The position numbers were made by a program, and so were the translations under genes. 64,000 nucleotides of DNA from Perkinsus olseni (lineage: Eukaryota > Perkinsozoa > Perkinsida), in assembly GCA_013115125.1 (NCBI GenBank), contig JABANN010000073.1:16875-80874 (forward strand), written 5' to 3'. The notes beneath the pieces were generated by a model, which made no database searches, had not been told where the DNA came from, and saw only the letters and a list, made by a program, of their open reading frames with translations. Below, in pieces: positions 33,010 through 44,195 of the stretch; position 1 is the stretch's first letter, and every line of letters begins with the position of its first letter.

Positions 33010-34797
33010 ATGGCGTCTCCCGGCCAACCGTCCGTGCGCTTGGACCGTGTAGCCTCTCATGTCTCTTATAAGCAGGGTGGGATCGCCTTGGTAGTTGGCT
33101 GCGGCGATGGTATCGGCAGGGCGATTATTGAGCGCCTCGCCGAGGATCCGGGTGAGTTGCTAGGGCTTAGTGCTACGGAAACAATATGAGGGGCGCTGTC
33201 GTTTATTGCTCATGGCTGTCGTATTTTGTAGCCTTCCCGTGAGTATCCAAGATCTTAGGTATAGCGACAGTGGTTGCGGTGCGTCGTAATAGAGCAAAAC
33301 TCGATGAGCTTCTGGGACAGATAGGGAACCATAAAATTCACGGACTGCCTGCTGATGCGCGCCTCGAGGAGGAGGTCGTCAGGCTCTTCGATGTAGGACG
33401 TGGCAAATTGTGTGCTCGCTAAGTACGACAAAGACTCTCTGTAAACAGCAGCAACCGCGTAGGCAATGGATTCCATACAGAACCCATCTCCGGGGCTAGG
33501 TCTCCACGTTCGGGAGGTTTCGAGCTGCAGACAAGTCCGGGCTTCATGTGACTCACATGATCGCCGGGAACCTCACATGATGTGAGGTTCCCGGCGATCA
33601 GGAAGAAACTCCGGTGAAACCGCTGCGCTGTTGGTCCGCGATCGTGGGCAACGCCTTCAGGAAACTGAGAGGAGATTTGGCCCAATAACTCTGTGCGTCC
33701 ACAACATTGGCGCTAATGTATCGTTCACAGTCGAGGAGACTACAGCTCGAGTGTAGGTGAGGATACAACGTCTTCTCATCATTTGGGAAGTGGGCAAGTT
33801 GGTTCGCAATCGGCGGAAAAATTCTCGCCACGATAGGCGTGAACTCGCCGTGTGAGGACGATTAGTTATAGCTGCCTCAGACTAGCAGGCGGGAACTCGA
33901 CTGGGTCTCATGCAGCTCTGTCTGCATCGTTGCATATTAGGGGTTATCTCGGTCGAAGGTACCGCAAGGTCTGGGAAATGGCGTGCTTGAGCGCATTCTA
34001 CACGGCTCGCGAATGCGCTAGGAGGATGGGCCGCCGAGGAGAAGGGACTCTGGTTATCACGTCGGCGACGGCTTCAGTTAGAGGTTGGGCTGGGATAGCT
34101 ACTAACGTCGAAGCTCAAATTTGCGTATCAGCAAGTGGAACCTACCACCGTCACGAAATTTATACCTCGTACTCAACTTCTTGACGCTGCCAAATTGACA
34201 GGATATATCTATCCTGTCACGAAGTTGAGTACTCCCCAACGGGAACTCCAGACGGGCCTGGGTGGTCATCCTCTGTTCTTGACAATGCGCCTGCAATTGT
34301 GGCATCCGTTTTGTTACATTGTCGACAATTTCAAGGGGACGCCAAGGCCACTGCACTTTCACTCCATGCCACATACGACAATACTGTCGTGCCATATGCT
34401 ACAATACCACGCCTTCCACGCCCGCAACGGGAGACCCACTGTGTGACTTCAGGTAAAGCGGGCTACTCGGCTTTCGCTGGTGCATTACACGCGAAGAGAG
34501 CGCTAGCACAAAGCTTAACCTGCGAGCTGGGTCCCAAAGGGGTGAGGGTGCGAACTCCGCTGAGAAAAGCTGTTGAAGTCTTCAGTTCGCAAGGTACACG
34601 TGGCGCATGTGGTTGTTGATGGACCTGTCGACACTCCGTGGGTGAGGGATCAGCTCGCCTCCGAGGATGACATCGCCAAGCTGATCCCGCCTCGAACCAT
34701 TGCCGAGTCTATCGTCTTCCTCCACAATCAGAGCCCCGGTGGATGGTCGAACGAAGTTGATTTGCGAGGGGCCTCGATGTCTCCGTGGTGGTCCTAA
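33010..34797 (+). CDS. Atypical short-chain dehydrogenase/reductase
   Basis: Six exons, all phases closed: 33010-33151, 33259-33392, 33661-33752, 33959-34083, 34453-34541 and 34594-34797, giving about 261 aa, a normal SDR length. Features: cofactor loop ALVVGCGDGIGRAI (TGxxxGIG type), the NNAG position as HNIGAN, catalytic-strand Ser in LVITSATASVRG, then GYSAFAGALHAKRALAQSL and PKGVHVAHVVVDGPVDTPWV. The C-terminus (ESIVFLHNQSPGGWSNEVDL) resembles the 'LHrQ..saWt.EldlRP' end of a bacterial-type SDR subgroup. The usual YxxxK pair is not in its standard place. Substrate unknown; NAD(P)-dependent oxidoreduction is expected if active. Two introns hold strong hairpins. Confidence 0.9.
33544..33600. 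repeat. Perfect 20-bp hairpin inside SDR intron 2
   Basis: Positions 33558-33577 and 33581-33600 are perfect reverse complements with a 3-nt loop. A second 7-bp inverted repeat (33544-33550 with 33554-33560) overlaps its left edge. The structure sits within the 268-nt intron 33393-33660. Confidence 0.9.
34169..34232. repeat. Nested hairpin inside SDR intron 4
   Basis: An outer 12-bp perfect stem (34169-34180 with 34221-34232) encloses an inner 9-bp perfect stem (34197-34205 with 34210-34218, 4-nt loop). It lies in the 369-nt intron 34084-34452. Confidence 0.85.
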
Positions 34798-35157
34798 TTT
34801 TTCGACTGTCTTGATGGTGGTGAGTGTTTCAAGAGTGTGCTGGTTTGTTACATGAGGTATGGACATGTTACAATTCGGTATCATTAATGAAGGCAGTCAC
34901 ACCGTGTTAGCATTTATGCGTCCTATACAGCCCAGGGTTCTGCTGTACGCCGTGCTTGCTACGAGTTCAGTGGCGTCTCCAGGCCGAACCACGCCGGTCG
35001 CGATCGTTTGTCCGAAATATAGTGCGTCTAAGTGAACCTCTACCATCTTCGCATCTCGCCACCTCACGTATAGAGGGATGGATAGCAATCGAGATCAATT
35101 GTTCTGTTTACTTCTTGACCAGTGTTTTGGTTTTTGAGGCGAGCGAGATTTACGTTA
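34798..35157. other. Intergenic region
   Basis: Nothing recognised between the SDR stop and the next signal-peptide start. Confidence 0.5.
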
Positions 35158-35725
35158 ATGCGCATCCCAATAATCGGCGTCTTGAGTCTATTGGCGACAG
35201 CAAGCGAAAAATTCCCGGATGTCGACTGCCGTAATGTCGGGGAGGGCGGCGTTATCGACTGGGACACATGGCGGGAGGATTTCAATAAGGTTGATGGATT
35301 GGAGGCCGTTCTCAATGTGAGTTTCGTACGGAATTTTCCGTGTGAAAAGTTTCACTACAGCGGCATTCTATGCTGTGTGCACTGAGAATTTGCGAGTTCG
35401 GGAGTTTGATACTCCGTGCGTCGTTAATTAGAGCCTGTGGGATTACAGCATACACGAGACAGATAGCATAGGACTCTCCAAGTGGTTGCCGGCTTAGATT
35501 AGTAAGCCTTACATCCAGCCGCTTTTGACTGATCGAGAACGGGGCAGAAGGGAGTGCCCAGTCGGTACCTTGATGGCGGATGTTGTGCTGATGATTGACT
35601 GCTGGATACAGGAAGTTGTTGATGGAGGAAAGGATGGTAGAAGGGGAACGTTTGGTGATTTTGAGTTTGATTTCGCTCCGCGTGGCAGTGCTCATCTAGT
35701 GCCAGTGGTAGAAGTTGGTGAATGA
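35158..35725 (+). CDS. Secreted paralogue of the N-terminal domain of the following transferase
   Basis: First exon from ATG at 35158: a signal peptide (MRIPIIGVLSLLATASEKFP), then CRNVGEGGVIDWDTWREDF up to a donor at 35319. A later exon (about 35505-35725, TGA) reads IQPLLTDRERGRRECPVGTL and MADVVLMIDCWIQEVV. These match in order the N-terminal part of the neighbouring protein at 35974: CENITDPILDWPAYAKVF, QPSLNVAYGPEMEARW and ECPLGFLMANIVKGMIC. The piece therefore looks like a diverged duplicate of that domain without the transferase part. The intervening junction is not closed in phase, and the two units could also be one gene. Confidence 0.5.
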
Positions 35726-35973
35726 ACGTGGCAACTCGATCCTGGTTGTATTCAGCGGGCATCATAGGTTCTGTTGTTTTGCTGGTTATCCTGTCTGGGG
35801 GCAACTGACAAATAGACCACTTAGAACAGCGACCGTCGTTTCCCTGTGAGTGGAAGCTGAGGAATTTGAGTGAGAGCTTCTGTCTCCCGTCGCTAGGACT
35901 CCCTGCACTCAAACGGCAGAATGTATGAAGGAAACAGCATTGGATCACTGAAGGTACTCTGCTACACTTGGAC

Positions 35974-37500
35974 ATGAATAGTTGCTATTATGATGCACAC
36001 ATCAATGTTAAGGACGGTTTTAGCGAGACATCATTCAAGGTCATCTTGGGCACCGAGTGGCCTATCATGGAGACTTTAAACAGTCAAGTGTGGTGGCATG
36101 AGATAACGAACGGGATGTCGACAGACTCGGTTAACAACTGTGAGAACATCACTGATCCCATTCTAGACTGGCCGGCGTATGCGAAGGTCTTTCTGCGCAG
36201 TGACTGGTATCAACCCTCGCTGAACGTCGCCTATGGTCCCGAGATGGAGGCCCGATGGACGGAGGCATTCGACGAATGCCCACTGGGCTTCCTCATGGCT
36301 AACATAGTTAAGGGCATGATATGTGCTCACACTGAGAGCATCTGTTTCAATGCCCACTGCACTGTCATAGACCATGTATTAGCTAATGTGTCACCTCACG
36401 TGATCGGCTCCTCGAAGTGGCCGGTCTACAGCATGCTAGTACACCTGAGGAAGGTACTCAGGCGCCACAGGTATAAACTGGATTTCATTCCTGGGGAGCT
36501 TGAGAATGTCATTCCCATTCATAAAAGAAGCTTAGGGGACGACTTCGCCGTGAGTATGAGCTTCGCTGACGTTATGGCCGCTCTTTGGCAACTCAAAGCT
36601 GATACCGACATAGTCCCAATGACGATGGTGTACGGTCGCGGTTTTAACCGGTATCTTTGGCGATATCTGGAACGAGCGAAAGTGGTCGGAATTGAGCAGT
36701 TTTTCGTGTTCACACTCGATGAAGAATCGTACGAGATCTGTCGGAAGCACCCCATCGGGTTGTGCGTTAGAGGCACACCTTCGATACTGAATAAGTTCAC
36801 TCTACCTTTGGTCCTCCTGCACGCGGGAATCGATATCCTTTGGATGGATTTCGACGTATTTATGTTCCAAAATCCCGTGGAGGCAGTGCTCGCGCAAAAC
36901 GAAGGGTTTGATGTGATGACCGCGAGCTCGTTCGCTGCCGACTGTGTCTGCAGCGGTGTCGTGTACCTGCGGGCGACGACAGCAGTTCGAGAATGGTGGC
37001 TTGCTATACTCTCTTGGGTTTATCGGACTCCTTATGAGCATGACCAGAAGACGATTTCGGCATTCCTGGGAGCGGGCGAACGCGTGGCGTGGCCCCGAGA
37101 TCTGCCAGTATCCCGCGATGGTTCTGATGGGAAAATCGCAATTCCCAAATGGGGATACCTAGAAGCAGGGGCCCAGTTCGTCTCCTCTCGTCATGTTGAA
37201 GTGGGTGGCTGGACGGGAGATCCTGACGATATCGTCCTCTTGCACTTCTTGCACGGTGATTCCGATGATACTGTGAAAGAGAAAGTTGCAGCAAATGATG
37301 ATCGGGAGGGAGTTCATTACAACGATTTGCTGGAGGCATTCTACGGCGTCACCGCGCCACCAGCCCTGTTCAAGAATGGCAAGGCCAAGCCGCACGAAGA
37401 GAGCGGAAGGCTTCGCGAGTTGATGCTCATGAGTCGGTGGACCGAACGACCGAAATCTCCTAGGAGAATTTGTAATGGCACGATTCCCATGCGGTATTAA
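35974..37500 (+). CDS. DxD nucleotide-sugar transferase (GT77/Nucleotid_trans type)
   Basis: One long exon, 508 aa from the first ATG at 35974 (the frame is open slightly further, to a TTG). The N-terminal ~200 residues are a Cys- and Trp-containing domain of unknown type. The C-terminal half is a nucleotide-diphospho-sugar transferase: LWRYLERAKVVGIEQFFVFT, KFTLPLVLLHAGIDILWMDF, DFD metal site at 36847-36855, FQNPVEAVL, SGVVYLRATTAVREWW, then HDQKTISAFL. This fits the family of extensin arabinosyl/galactosyl-type transferases found in plants and protists, working in the secretory pathway. No signal peptide is in this exon; a 5' exon may supply one. The acceptor and substrate are unknown. Confidence 0.8.
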   Translation: MNSCYYDAHINVKDGFSETSFKVILGTEWPIMETLNSQVWWHEITNGMSTDSVNNCENITDPILDWPAYAKVFLRSDWYQPSLNVAYGPEMEARWTEAFDECPLGFLMANIVKGMICAHTESICFNAHCTVIDHVLANVSPHVIGSSKWPVYSMLVHLRKVLRRHRYKLDFIPGELENVIPIHKRSLGDDFAVSMSFADVMAALWQLKADTDIVPMTMVYGRGFNRYLWRYLERAKVVGIEQFFVFTLDEESYEICRKHPIGLCVRGTPSILNKFTLPLVLLHAGIDILWMDFDVFMFQNPVEAVLAQNEGFDVMTASSFAADCVCSGVVYLRATTAVREWWLAILSWVYRTPYEHDQKTISAFLGAGERVAWPRDLPVSRDGSDGKIAIPKWGYLEAGAQFVSSRHVEVGGWTGDPDDIVLLHFLHGDSDDTVKEKVAANDDREGVHYNDLLEAFYGVTAPPALFKNGKAKPHEESGRLRELMLMSRWTERPKSPRRICNGTIPMRY

Positions 37501-37778
37501 AGTCGCTTTCCCCCGTCGTTGAAGTGTGTTGCGTCATATCGAAAGCTGCAAGGCGGCAGGAATTAAGAGTGATGAATCTCCATGAGAAGAAGGCTCCATG
37601 TTCGAAGTGTAGACCTATGTTGAGTGAGGCCAGCTGGGATTTAGTGTGATAGCCGTTCACGGGTCCTACGGCATCACCTGGGGCATCTCTCGCTGTGAAT
37701 TGAAAAACTCACAGGTTTCTACAATCGGCATTTTTCATGTCACAAACTAGCAGTTTTCCTCTCTCTCAAGTTGTCGTA

Positions 37779-40700
37779 ATGGCATCTACAGAAGCGGTCA
37801 CCCAAGTTCGCGTGGCGAACCTTTGCTGTGTGCTGGAGGCCGACTTAGTGAACGACGTGCTGAAGGCCCAGCCTGGGGTTAGGAGGATCGTTGTCAACAC
37901 AGTTACTAAAATAGCGACTGTGGAACACGATAGCGAGCAGATCAGTGCCGCGGACATCTGCAAGTACTACGGTTGTGGGTATTCGATCGACAGTACGTGA
38001 CTAAATCTCCTCTTGCTGAAGTGATTCGAGTAGGTAGAAAATTCCCAACTCTCCATTGGACCACTCAGTGGTTGCGCGGTGGGCTCTCATATTCAAGCAG
38101 GGTCTTCATAACATGTACTGAACGGAGTACATGATGTTCAGCCCCACGTGGTCAGTTCATGATGGAATAAGATTTTGTAGTGTCACGTCGTCACCGTCAC
38201 GGGGCCAGTTCAGCTACTGGTTAAACGGTCTCTTTCAGCCTCCTGAACGGGAAGCTGCTGGGAGCCTCTTTGGTACACACGGGCATCGAGGGTGAAGCTT
38301 CTGAAGGGACAGTCATCCGCCGAATGCGTTGCCAGGCCCTGCTAGAGTGCCTGGTTATCGCACTTCAAATTGGATCGATTTGCTGGGGTAAGTCATCGCT
38401 ACAGGGCTCCAAGTTGAAATAGAATATTGCGTTTTTTTGGAATTTCTCTCCCAATTTGACGTGTTTCGGGCTGAGACTTGGTAGGGTATGCTAACACATC
38501 CCACTGTAGATACCCTATGAGTTTCAGCTACCATCTCGCGGTGGTAGACGAGAACTGGGAAGTTAGCTTGAAAAAGCTGCCAAATAGAAATAGAATATAC
38601 ACTGTAAATTTTACCCTGAAATCCGCGTTTTTGCTAGAGAATCACGAAAAATAATGCGAATCAGATAATGAGCTGTACGCCAATCGAAAAGCCGCGTATT
38701 CAATACCTTTACCTAGATGTTTCATGTGAAGAGTTGACCTAACTTGCTAGAAAGCGCAGCTGGAACTTAGCCGTTCCCGATTTGCACCTTTTCACGTGTA
38801 ATATGGTACATTTTGAGGTTAACTATCTCTTTCGCCTCGTTGCCTATGAACTCTCTCCAACTCGTCTACCACCGCGAGATGGTAGCTGAAACTCATAGGG
38901 TATCTATAGTGGGATGTGTTAGCATACCCTACCAAGTCTCAGCCCGAAACACGTCAAATTGAAAGAGAAATTCCAAAAAAAACGCAATATTCTATTTCAA
39001 CCTGGAGCCCTGTATACCTGTCCTCGTTCGGCACTGGGCACCATCTTCGTTGCAGCTGACTCGGTTGGGCATCGCATTCCCTGTTAGGCTCCCTCATTCC
39101 TCTTATCATCGGGTTTTGCCTCTCTTACTCTCTTTTTATGAGCGCTGGACGAGCCCTGGCGATGAAGAAGTTCACCAATGTATCGGTGAGTCACCGCGTA
39201 TCTTGCACGGGCCAGAAAGATTCCGTGACCATCAGGTCCTCATGCTGCTAGCTGCTGTAGGAGCAGTAATCAACATGCAATGGACCGAAGCCGTGCTCGT
39301 TGGCACAATAGTCAACGCGTCCGACTTAATTCAGGTGAACAGCGTGCGTGTCTCAACAGGCAGACAATTCCGACGCCACTAGCTCGTGTTCAGACGTACA
39401 TGGGCCTCCGCGTGACGGCGTCGCTTGCAGAAGCATCAGTTTCCACGGAGAGCCCGGTCGCTATACTAGCGGACTCGAGGAAGATGGTCGAAGTGAATGA
39501 CTTGCAGGTGTGTGTCGGTTATTGCTCCCCCACTTGACTATCGTTCTTCCCCGCGATATCACCGTAGCTGATATTCCACTGTTCTCTCATGATCATGGGA
39601 ATGAATATACTTACTTGGTTCATCGTGATCTACCTACTACTCCTTCTCATGCGTTTTTGTTCAGGTTGGCGATCGCATTCTCATCCGTACTGGAGATTCC
39701 ATTCCTGCGGACGGCGTGGTGATTGACGGCAACGCGAGTGTTGACGAGAGCAGACTCACTGGTATACGATGTTGTTGCGCCTAGGGAGGGTACATCGTCG
39801 TATGTGCAGGAGAATCTATACCCGTGTACAAGACGAAGGGTTCGAAGGTTTTCAGCGGCACATTGATTGTGAAGGGAGCTCTCCCTATCGTGGAGGTGAG
39901 AGGTCCTTGCGAGAACCGTATTAGGAATAAATACCCTCGAGGCGCAGTCGGACGATCGTCGGTCCAAAGCACCGCCGGAGTATATATCGCTCAAGCTTCA
40001 GTCATTGCATGGGGAATTATTGATTACTGGCTCAGCCCGAGTTACGGCTATAATACAACTGTGGGTGGATCACTCTCAGGTCACTGCCCGAGTTGGTCGG
40101 ACCCAGAAAGTTACAGATTTGATACAGGAGGCTGCTGGCCAACACACCCCTCTGCAGGATACGGTCGAGACCTTCGCAAAGTGAGTCCTCTTCAATGACA
40201 TCAGTCAGGAGGGACTGTTTTTTCACTCCCCCCTTTCCTCTCAATAATCACACAGGTACTACACGCCTTTAGTCGTCATCCTATCTCTCGTGACGGGGCT
40301 CTATTGCTGGTCCCTCGAGCGTGGCGTCATCGTTCTCGTGGCCGCCTGCCCGTGCAGCATAGTTATGGCTGCTCCGGTGGCATACATGACGGCCATCGTC
40401 ACTTGTAAGCTCTGGTATTCCGTTTATTCGATTGTTCACTTTAAGGCTGCACTGACAGGTCTAAGACGTTTTTGCGGCACTGTGATCAAATCCCCCTCTG
40501 TTATCGAAAGTTTGGCTAAGCTGGAGCTCGTGGCCTTCGACAAAACTGGCACGTTGACACAGGGTGGGTCTCCGGATGCTTCTTCCCTCCGCACAGCGAG
40601 TGAAAAAAAGCACAAACCGTCCGGGACAGACTGCTCAGCGAGGGCTCGCCTCGGAGAGAGGTTGATCATGACTATAGGTTGCTCTCAGGTGAGCATCATG

Positions 40701-42404
40701 TCACTTCAACGGAACTTTTCCCTGCGGCCAGAGCTCTAGGAGAGAAAGGTGTCTTGAGACTAGCGGCAGCTGTTGAGTCGTTGAGTCCTCATCCACTGGC
40801 CAGTGCTGTTGTCAACTACTACACCGGTGAGTCAATCTCATCTTTCTCGACTCTATCAGCATGTCTCGGTCAGGCTGCGCTGCCTCCTATGTCGGCGGGT
40901 CGTCCTCGTTGCCCTCGGTTGAAAACTACAAGACCCTTGACGGTAACGTCGGAGTAGGGGGATCGGTCGAAGGCAGAGTACGTAACAACTCGACATCGCG
41001 ACGCTAAAAATTCTCTTTCTTCAGGAAATTCTCATTGGCGGTCCTGCCATGTTGGAGAGCCTTCGGATTGAAGCCGAAGGGGTCACGGAGGGCTCCGCTG
41101 CCACGATTTTTGTCGTCATTGATGGTCAAGTGGGAACGTCTTCCGACTGTGACGCAGCACATCACTGTTCTCCGCCTCATTCAGGTCGCCCTCTCTCTGC
41201 AGCTACAAGATTGTATTCGTCCCGGCGCCGTGGAAGCTCTACGCGGTCTCGGCAAACCAACGTTCATGCTCACGGGAGATAGAGCCTCTGTTGCTCGCGA
41301 CGTGAGTGTTAATAACCTACTATATTTCTTAGTGAACTCCACATCATGTGGACCATGTGGACCACATGGTCACTTTGGATTTCGAACATGATTATATGAA
41401 TATCTCGTCTCAGCACTACACGCAACCCTAACAGAGTTCTTTCCGACATCAACGCCTTTGTGGATCCACACGGTTTTGAGTGATGCCACTTTTCTCCTCA
41501 GGTTGCTGCGGAGCTCGGTGTCGATGACTACAAAGCCGATTTACGCCCCGGTGACAAGTTGGAGTTTATAAGAGACTATCAGTCGTCGGATCCGAAGACA
41601 CTTCCACTCGCACATCCCAAAATGGGTGCTAGAATTTCACACCCCGTTATGATGGTTGGTGACGGCCTCAACGATGGGCCAGCACTCGCCCTCGCAGCCG
41701 TCGGGGTTTCCTTCGCCAGTCCCTGCAAGGCCGTTTCCGAGAAGGCCGCCGACATCATCATCACGGACCCAAATCGCGGCCTCTTCTTACTCGGTCAGAT
41801 CATGCAGCTCGGTGCACGCGTGCGCAACGTCGTCCGTGAGAACTTGGGCATCGCCATGTTCACCAAAATTGTCGTTGTCGCCGTTGGTGCGGCGGGCTAC
41901 ATCCCTCTTTGGGCCTCCGTGCTTTCAGACGGTCTGTGTCTGCTCCTAGTCATGGCTAATGGCGCTCGGCCGTTGGACTGGAAGCCAAGTAACAAGGCCA
42001 TTATGGACACGTTCGCTGAGGAGGCGACTGCAGTTCGATCCGCAGTGGCTACGGCACCGCCAAAGAAGCAGACTGTCTGCTCGCCTGGATGCAAGAAGCC
42101 TTGCTGTAGCAAAGTAGAAGTGTGCAAGAAACAATGCTGTAGTGTTCCGAAGACGGTACCATCTCAAGAGCCATGCAAAAAGCAGTGCTGCAGTGGCCCG
42201 AAGAACGCCTTGACCTCAAGAACTTGCGGAGGCACAGCTGCTGACGTGGGTCACGATAGTTTTGAAGTGAACCAGAAGAAATGTTGCTGTACTGACCAGT
42301 GCACCGTCGCTACGGCGGACTCTGCTTGCGGATCGGCTGCAGGTCAAGGATGCTGTGCAGACGCTAAGAGAGGACAGACTGGGCAAAGGGTTGAGGCGTC
42401 GTAG
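37779..42404 (+). CDS. P1B-2-type heavy-metal (Zn/Cd) ATPase with Cys-rich tail
   Basis: About 15-17 exons. Start at ATG 37779. An HMA domain has a CC pair (VANLCCVLEAD) instead of CxxC, as in plant Zn-type HMA pumps. Then exon 38240-38387 (first membrane helix), a 660-nt intron holding a MITE, LLAAVGAVINMQWTEA, actuator VGDRILIRTGDSIPADGVV and DESRLTGE, CPC in AACPCSIVMAAP (40347-40355), DKTGT at 40539-40553, SPHPLASAVV, TFMLTGDRASVARD, and last exon 41502-42404 with MVGDGLNDGPALALAAVGVS. In the last membrane helices a Lys (MFTKIVVV) and Asp-Gly (VLSDGLCLL) match the P1B-2 signature. The tail has repeated CCS pairs (PCCSK, QCCSV, QCCSG, KCCCTDQC), like plant HMA4 tails that bind zinc. Expected role: export of Zn2+/Cd2+. 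The first intron junction is ambiguous. Confidence 0.93.
38402..39012. mobile_element. MITE with ~160-bp terminal inverted repeats, TA target site
   Basis: The left arm (38402 to about 38560) and right arm (about 38850 to 39012) are near-perfect reverse complements over roughly 160 bases, starting CAGGGCTCCA and ending TGGAGCCCTG. Both ends are flanked by TA (38400-38401 and 39013-39014), the target site of Tc1/mariner-type elements. The ~290-base centre is AT-rich with no transposase. It lies wholly within the intron between the HMA-domain/first-helix exon and the next membrane exon of the metal ATPase, so the gene still reads through by splicing. Confidence 0.9.
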
Positions 42405-42701
42405 ACAGTCAAAGTAACGTCGCCTGCTGTTGATCTTCGATGAACTTATAAACCCGCAAAACTCCTTTCCACTGCCAAAGCCAACGTTCGCTTGCTGACT
42501 ATGCTCGGCAATGATACGTAGTTCTTACACTGATGTCCAGCTTGCTTGTTTCGTTTCATTTGTGCTAGAGGGCTGTCGTGTTTTCAATACGTGCTGTACT
42601 TTTTACGGAGTTAATTTGAACTAATTAATCCGAATGGCCGGCAAGAAGCCATCGACGGATTGTGCTAGTGCCTCCTTACCGATGAAAAAAATATCGATTC
42701 G

Positions 42702-44050
42702 ATGTGCGTCTCACGGAGAAGTGAGTTCACATCAGCAGTGAAGAAAGTGGAGACCCGTATGCAGATTAATCGACCTACATGCGTGAAGAGAGTCTGTAGC
42801 CTCCCACAGATAGGAGAAAAGAGAAAAAAGCCGGAATGGAGCTACCGCCACGGTGTTGTATTCTCCTGGCAGAATGACCTACTGAATGCTAATCTTCGGA
42901 GCTATTTCGACCGGTAAGTCCCCAATCGCCTGGATCTCGGCGTCATCGTTTCGATTGCATAATTACACTCCGATGTAGCGCGTATATGCACTTGCGCACA
43001 AGAACTGTGCACATCGCTGAAAGTCTAACTAGCCGGCGTTGGACTATGAACTTCCACAAGTTACCTCCTCGTGCGCGTAGCCACTCGTTTTAGGGAGATC
43101 AACAGGTATTGAAAAAACTCGAGCCGGGAATTTTTCCTGTCGAAACTGTCGAAGACTTCGAGCTGACTTCGAACTCATTGTGCTCAAAAGGGCCTTTCTT
43201 CTAAATTATTTAGGTGGCGCGACCCTCCGGACAACAGTGGTCAATCACATCAGCCCATGTTCCTCAAGCCTTCCTGGACGCTATCGCTGCCCGCATCATC
43301 GGATGACAAGATGCCGGAGAAGCTGCCATCTGCAATTCTTCCCAGACTCGATGTAGACTTCGAACGGATGGCAGCGAGAAATCCAACTGGGCCCGTAAGC
43401 ATGATGAACGGGGATTCGCTGTGCATCTCCTCAACGTTTATTCAGTGCGGTTTCATGGTGCCATTAACTAAAGGAGAGAAAGTCCGCCGCAAGAGACGGA
43501 ACGAGTCACCTCGTCCGAAGCCGGGCTGGCTGACGTAAAATTGTCCTTACTGAAGGCGCCAGTCTCACCTCGTTTCGGTTTTCTCTCAGACAACATCATA
43601 TCTGCTTCTGCAAGGATAATCATCTCTACCACAAAAACTATCGTGAATACTTTGATGTTCCGAAAAAGTTACTTTGGTAGCGGCCGACGGACCTGTCCTC
43701 AACTACCATGTCCTCACCACACATATGTCGATACGTTGCTGTGTTCAAATCGAATTCACTAGCCTTGCGCCAAGTTGGCTGTTGGGATTGGGAGTAGGAC
43801 TGATTAATCCAAGCAATATGCTGAAGATTCGAACGTGCAATCACGAGCACGTGCTATCCACTCGGGGACCTCTATAAGCGCAACACAATCAGCGATGCGC
43901 TTCACCCAGATAGAAGGTTTCACACTCGAGACCACCGTCCCGAATAACCAGGAGGGGCATCACAGTGCTCTTCATCCACGGATAGACAACTTACAACTCA
44001 AAACACAGTTCAGGCAGAAGCGCGTGCAAATGTTACGTAAGCAGCGATAG
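42702..44050 (+). CDS. Hypothetical basic protein, several exons
   Basis: ATG at 42702 starts a basic exon (MCVSRRSEFTSAVKKVETRM to LRSYFDR) with a GTAAGT donor at 42913. Later exons: WRDPPDNSGQSHQPMF with PSAILPRLDVDFERMAARNP (about 43213-43397), VPLTKGEKVRRKRRNE (about 43437-43536), DNHLYHKNYREYFDVPKK (about 43616-43670) and a last piece RIDNLQLKTQFRQKRVQMLR ending in TAG at 44050. The protein is Lys/Arg-rich. Not recognised. It converges on the DNA polymerase gene with about 150 bases between stops. Confidence 0.55.
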
Positions 44051-44195
44051 AAAGATAGTTTAAATTAATATACCACAAACGATGAAAAATGAATGCGAAG
44101 TCACAATGGTTCCATGGCAACGACTGGGCAGTACGGAAGATAATGAAACGATGCGTTCGATTACGAGTCTCACGGCGAAAACACACAACACGAGT

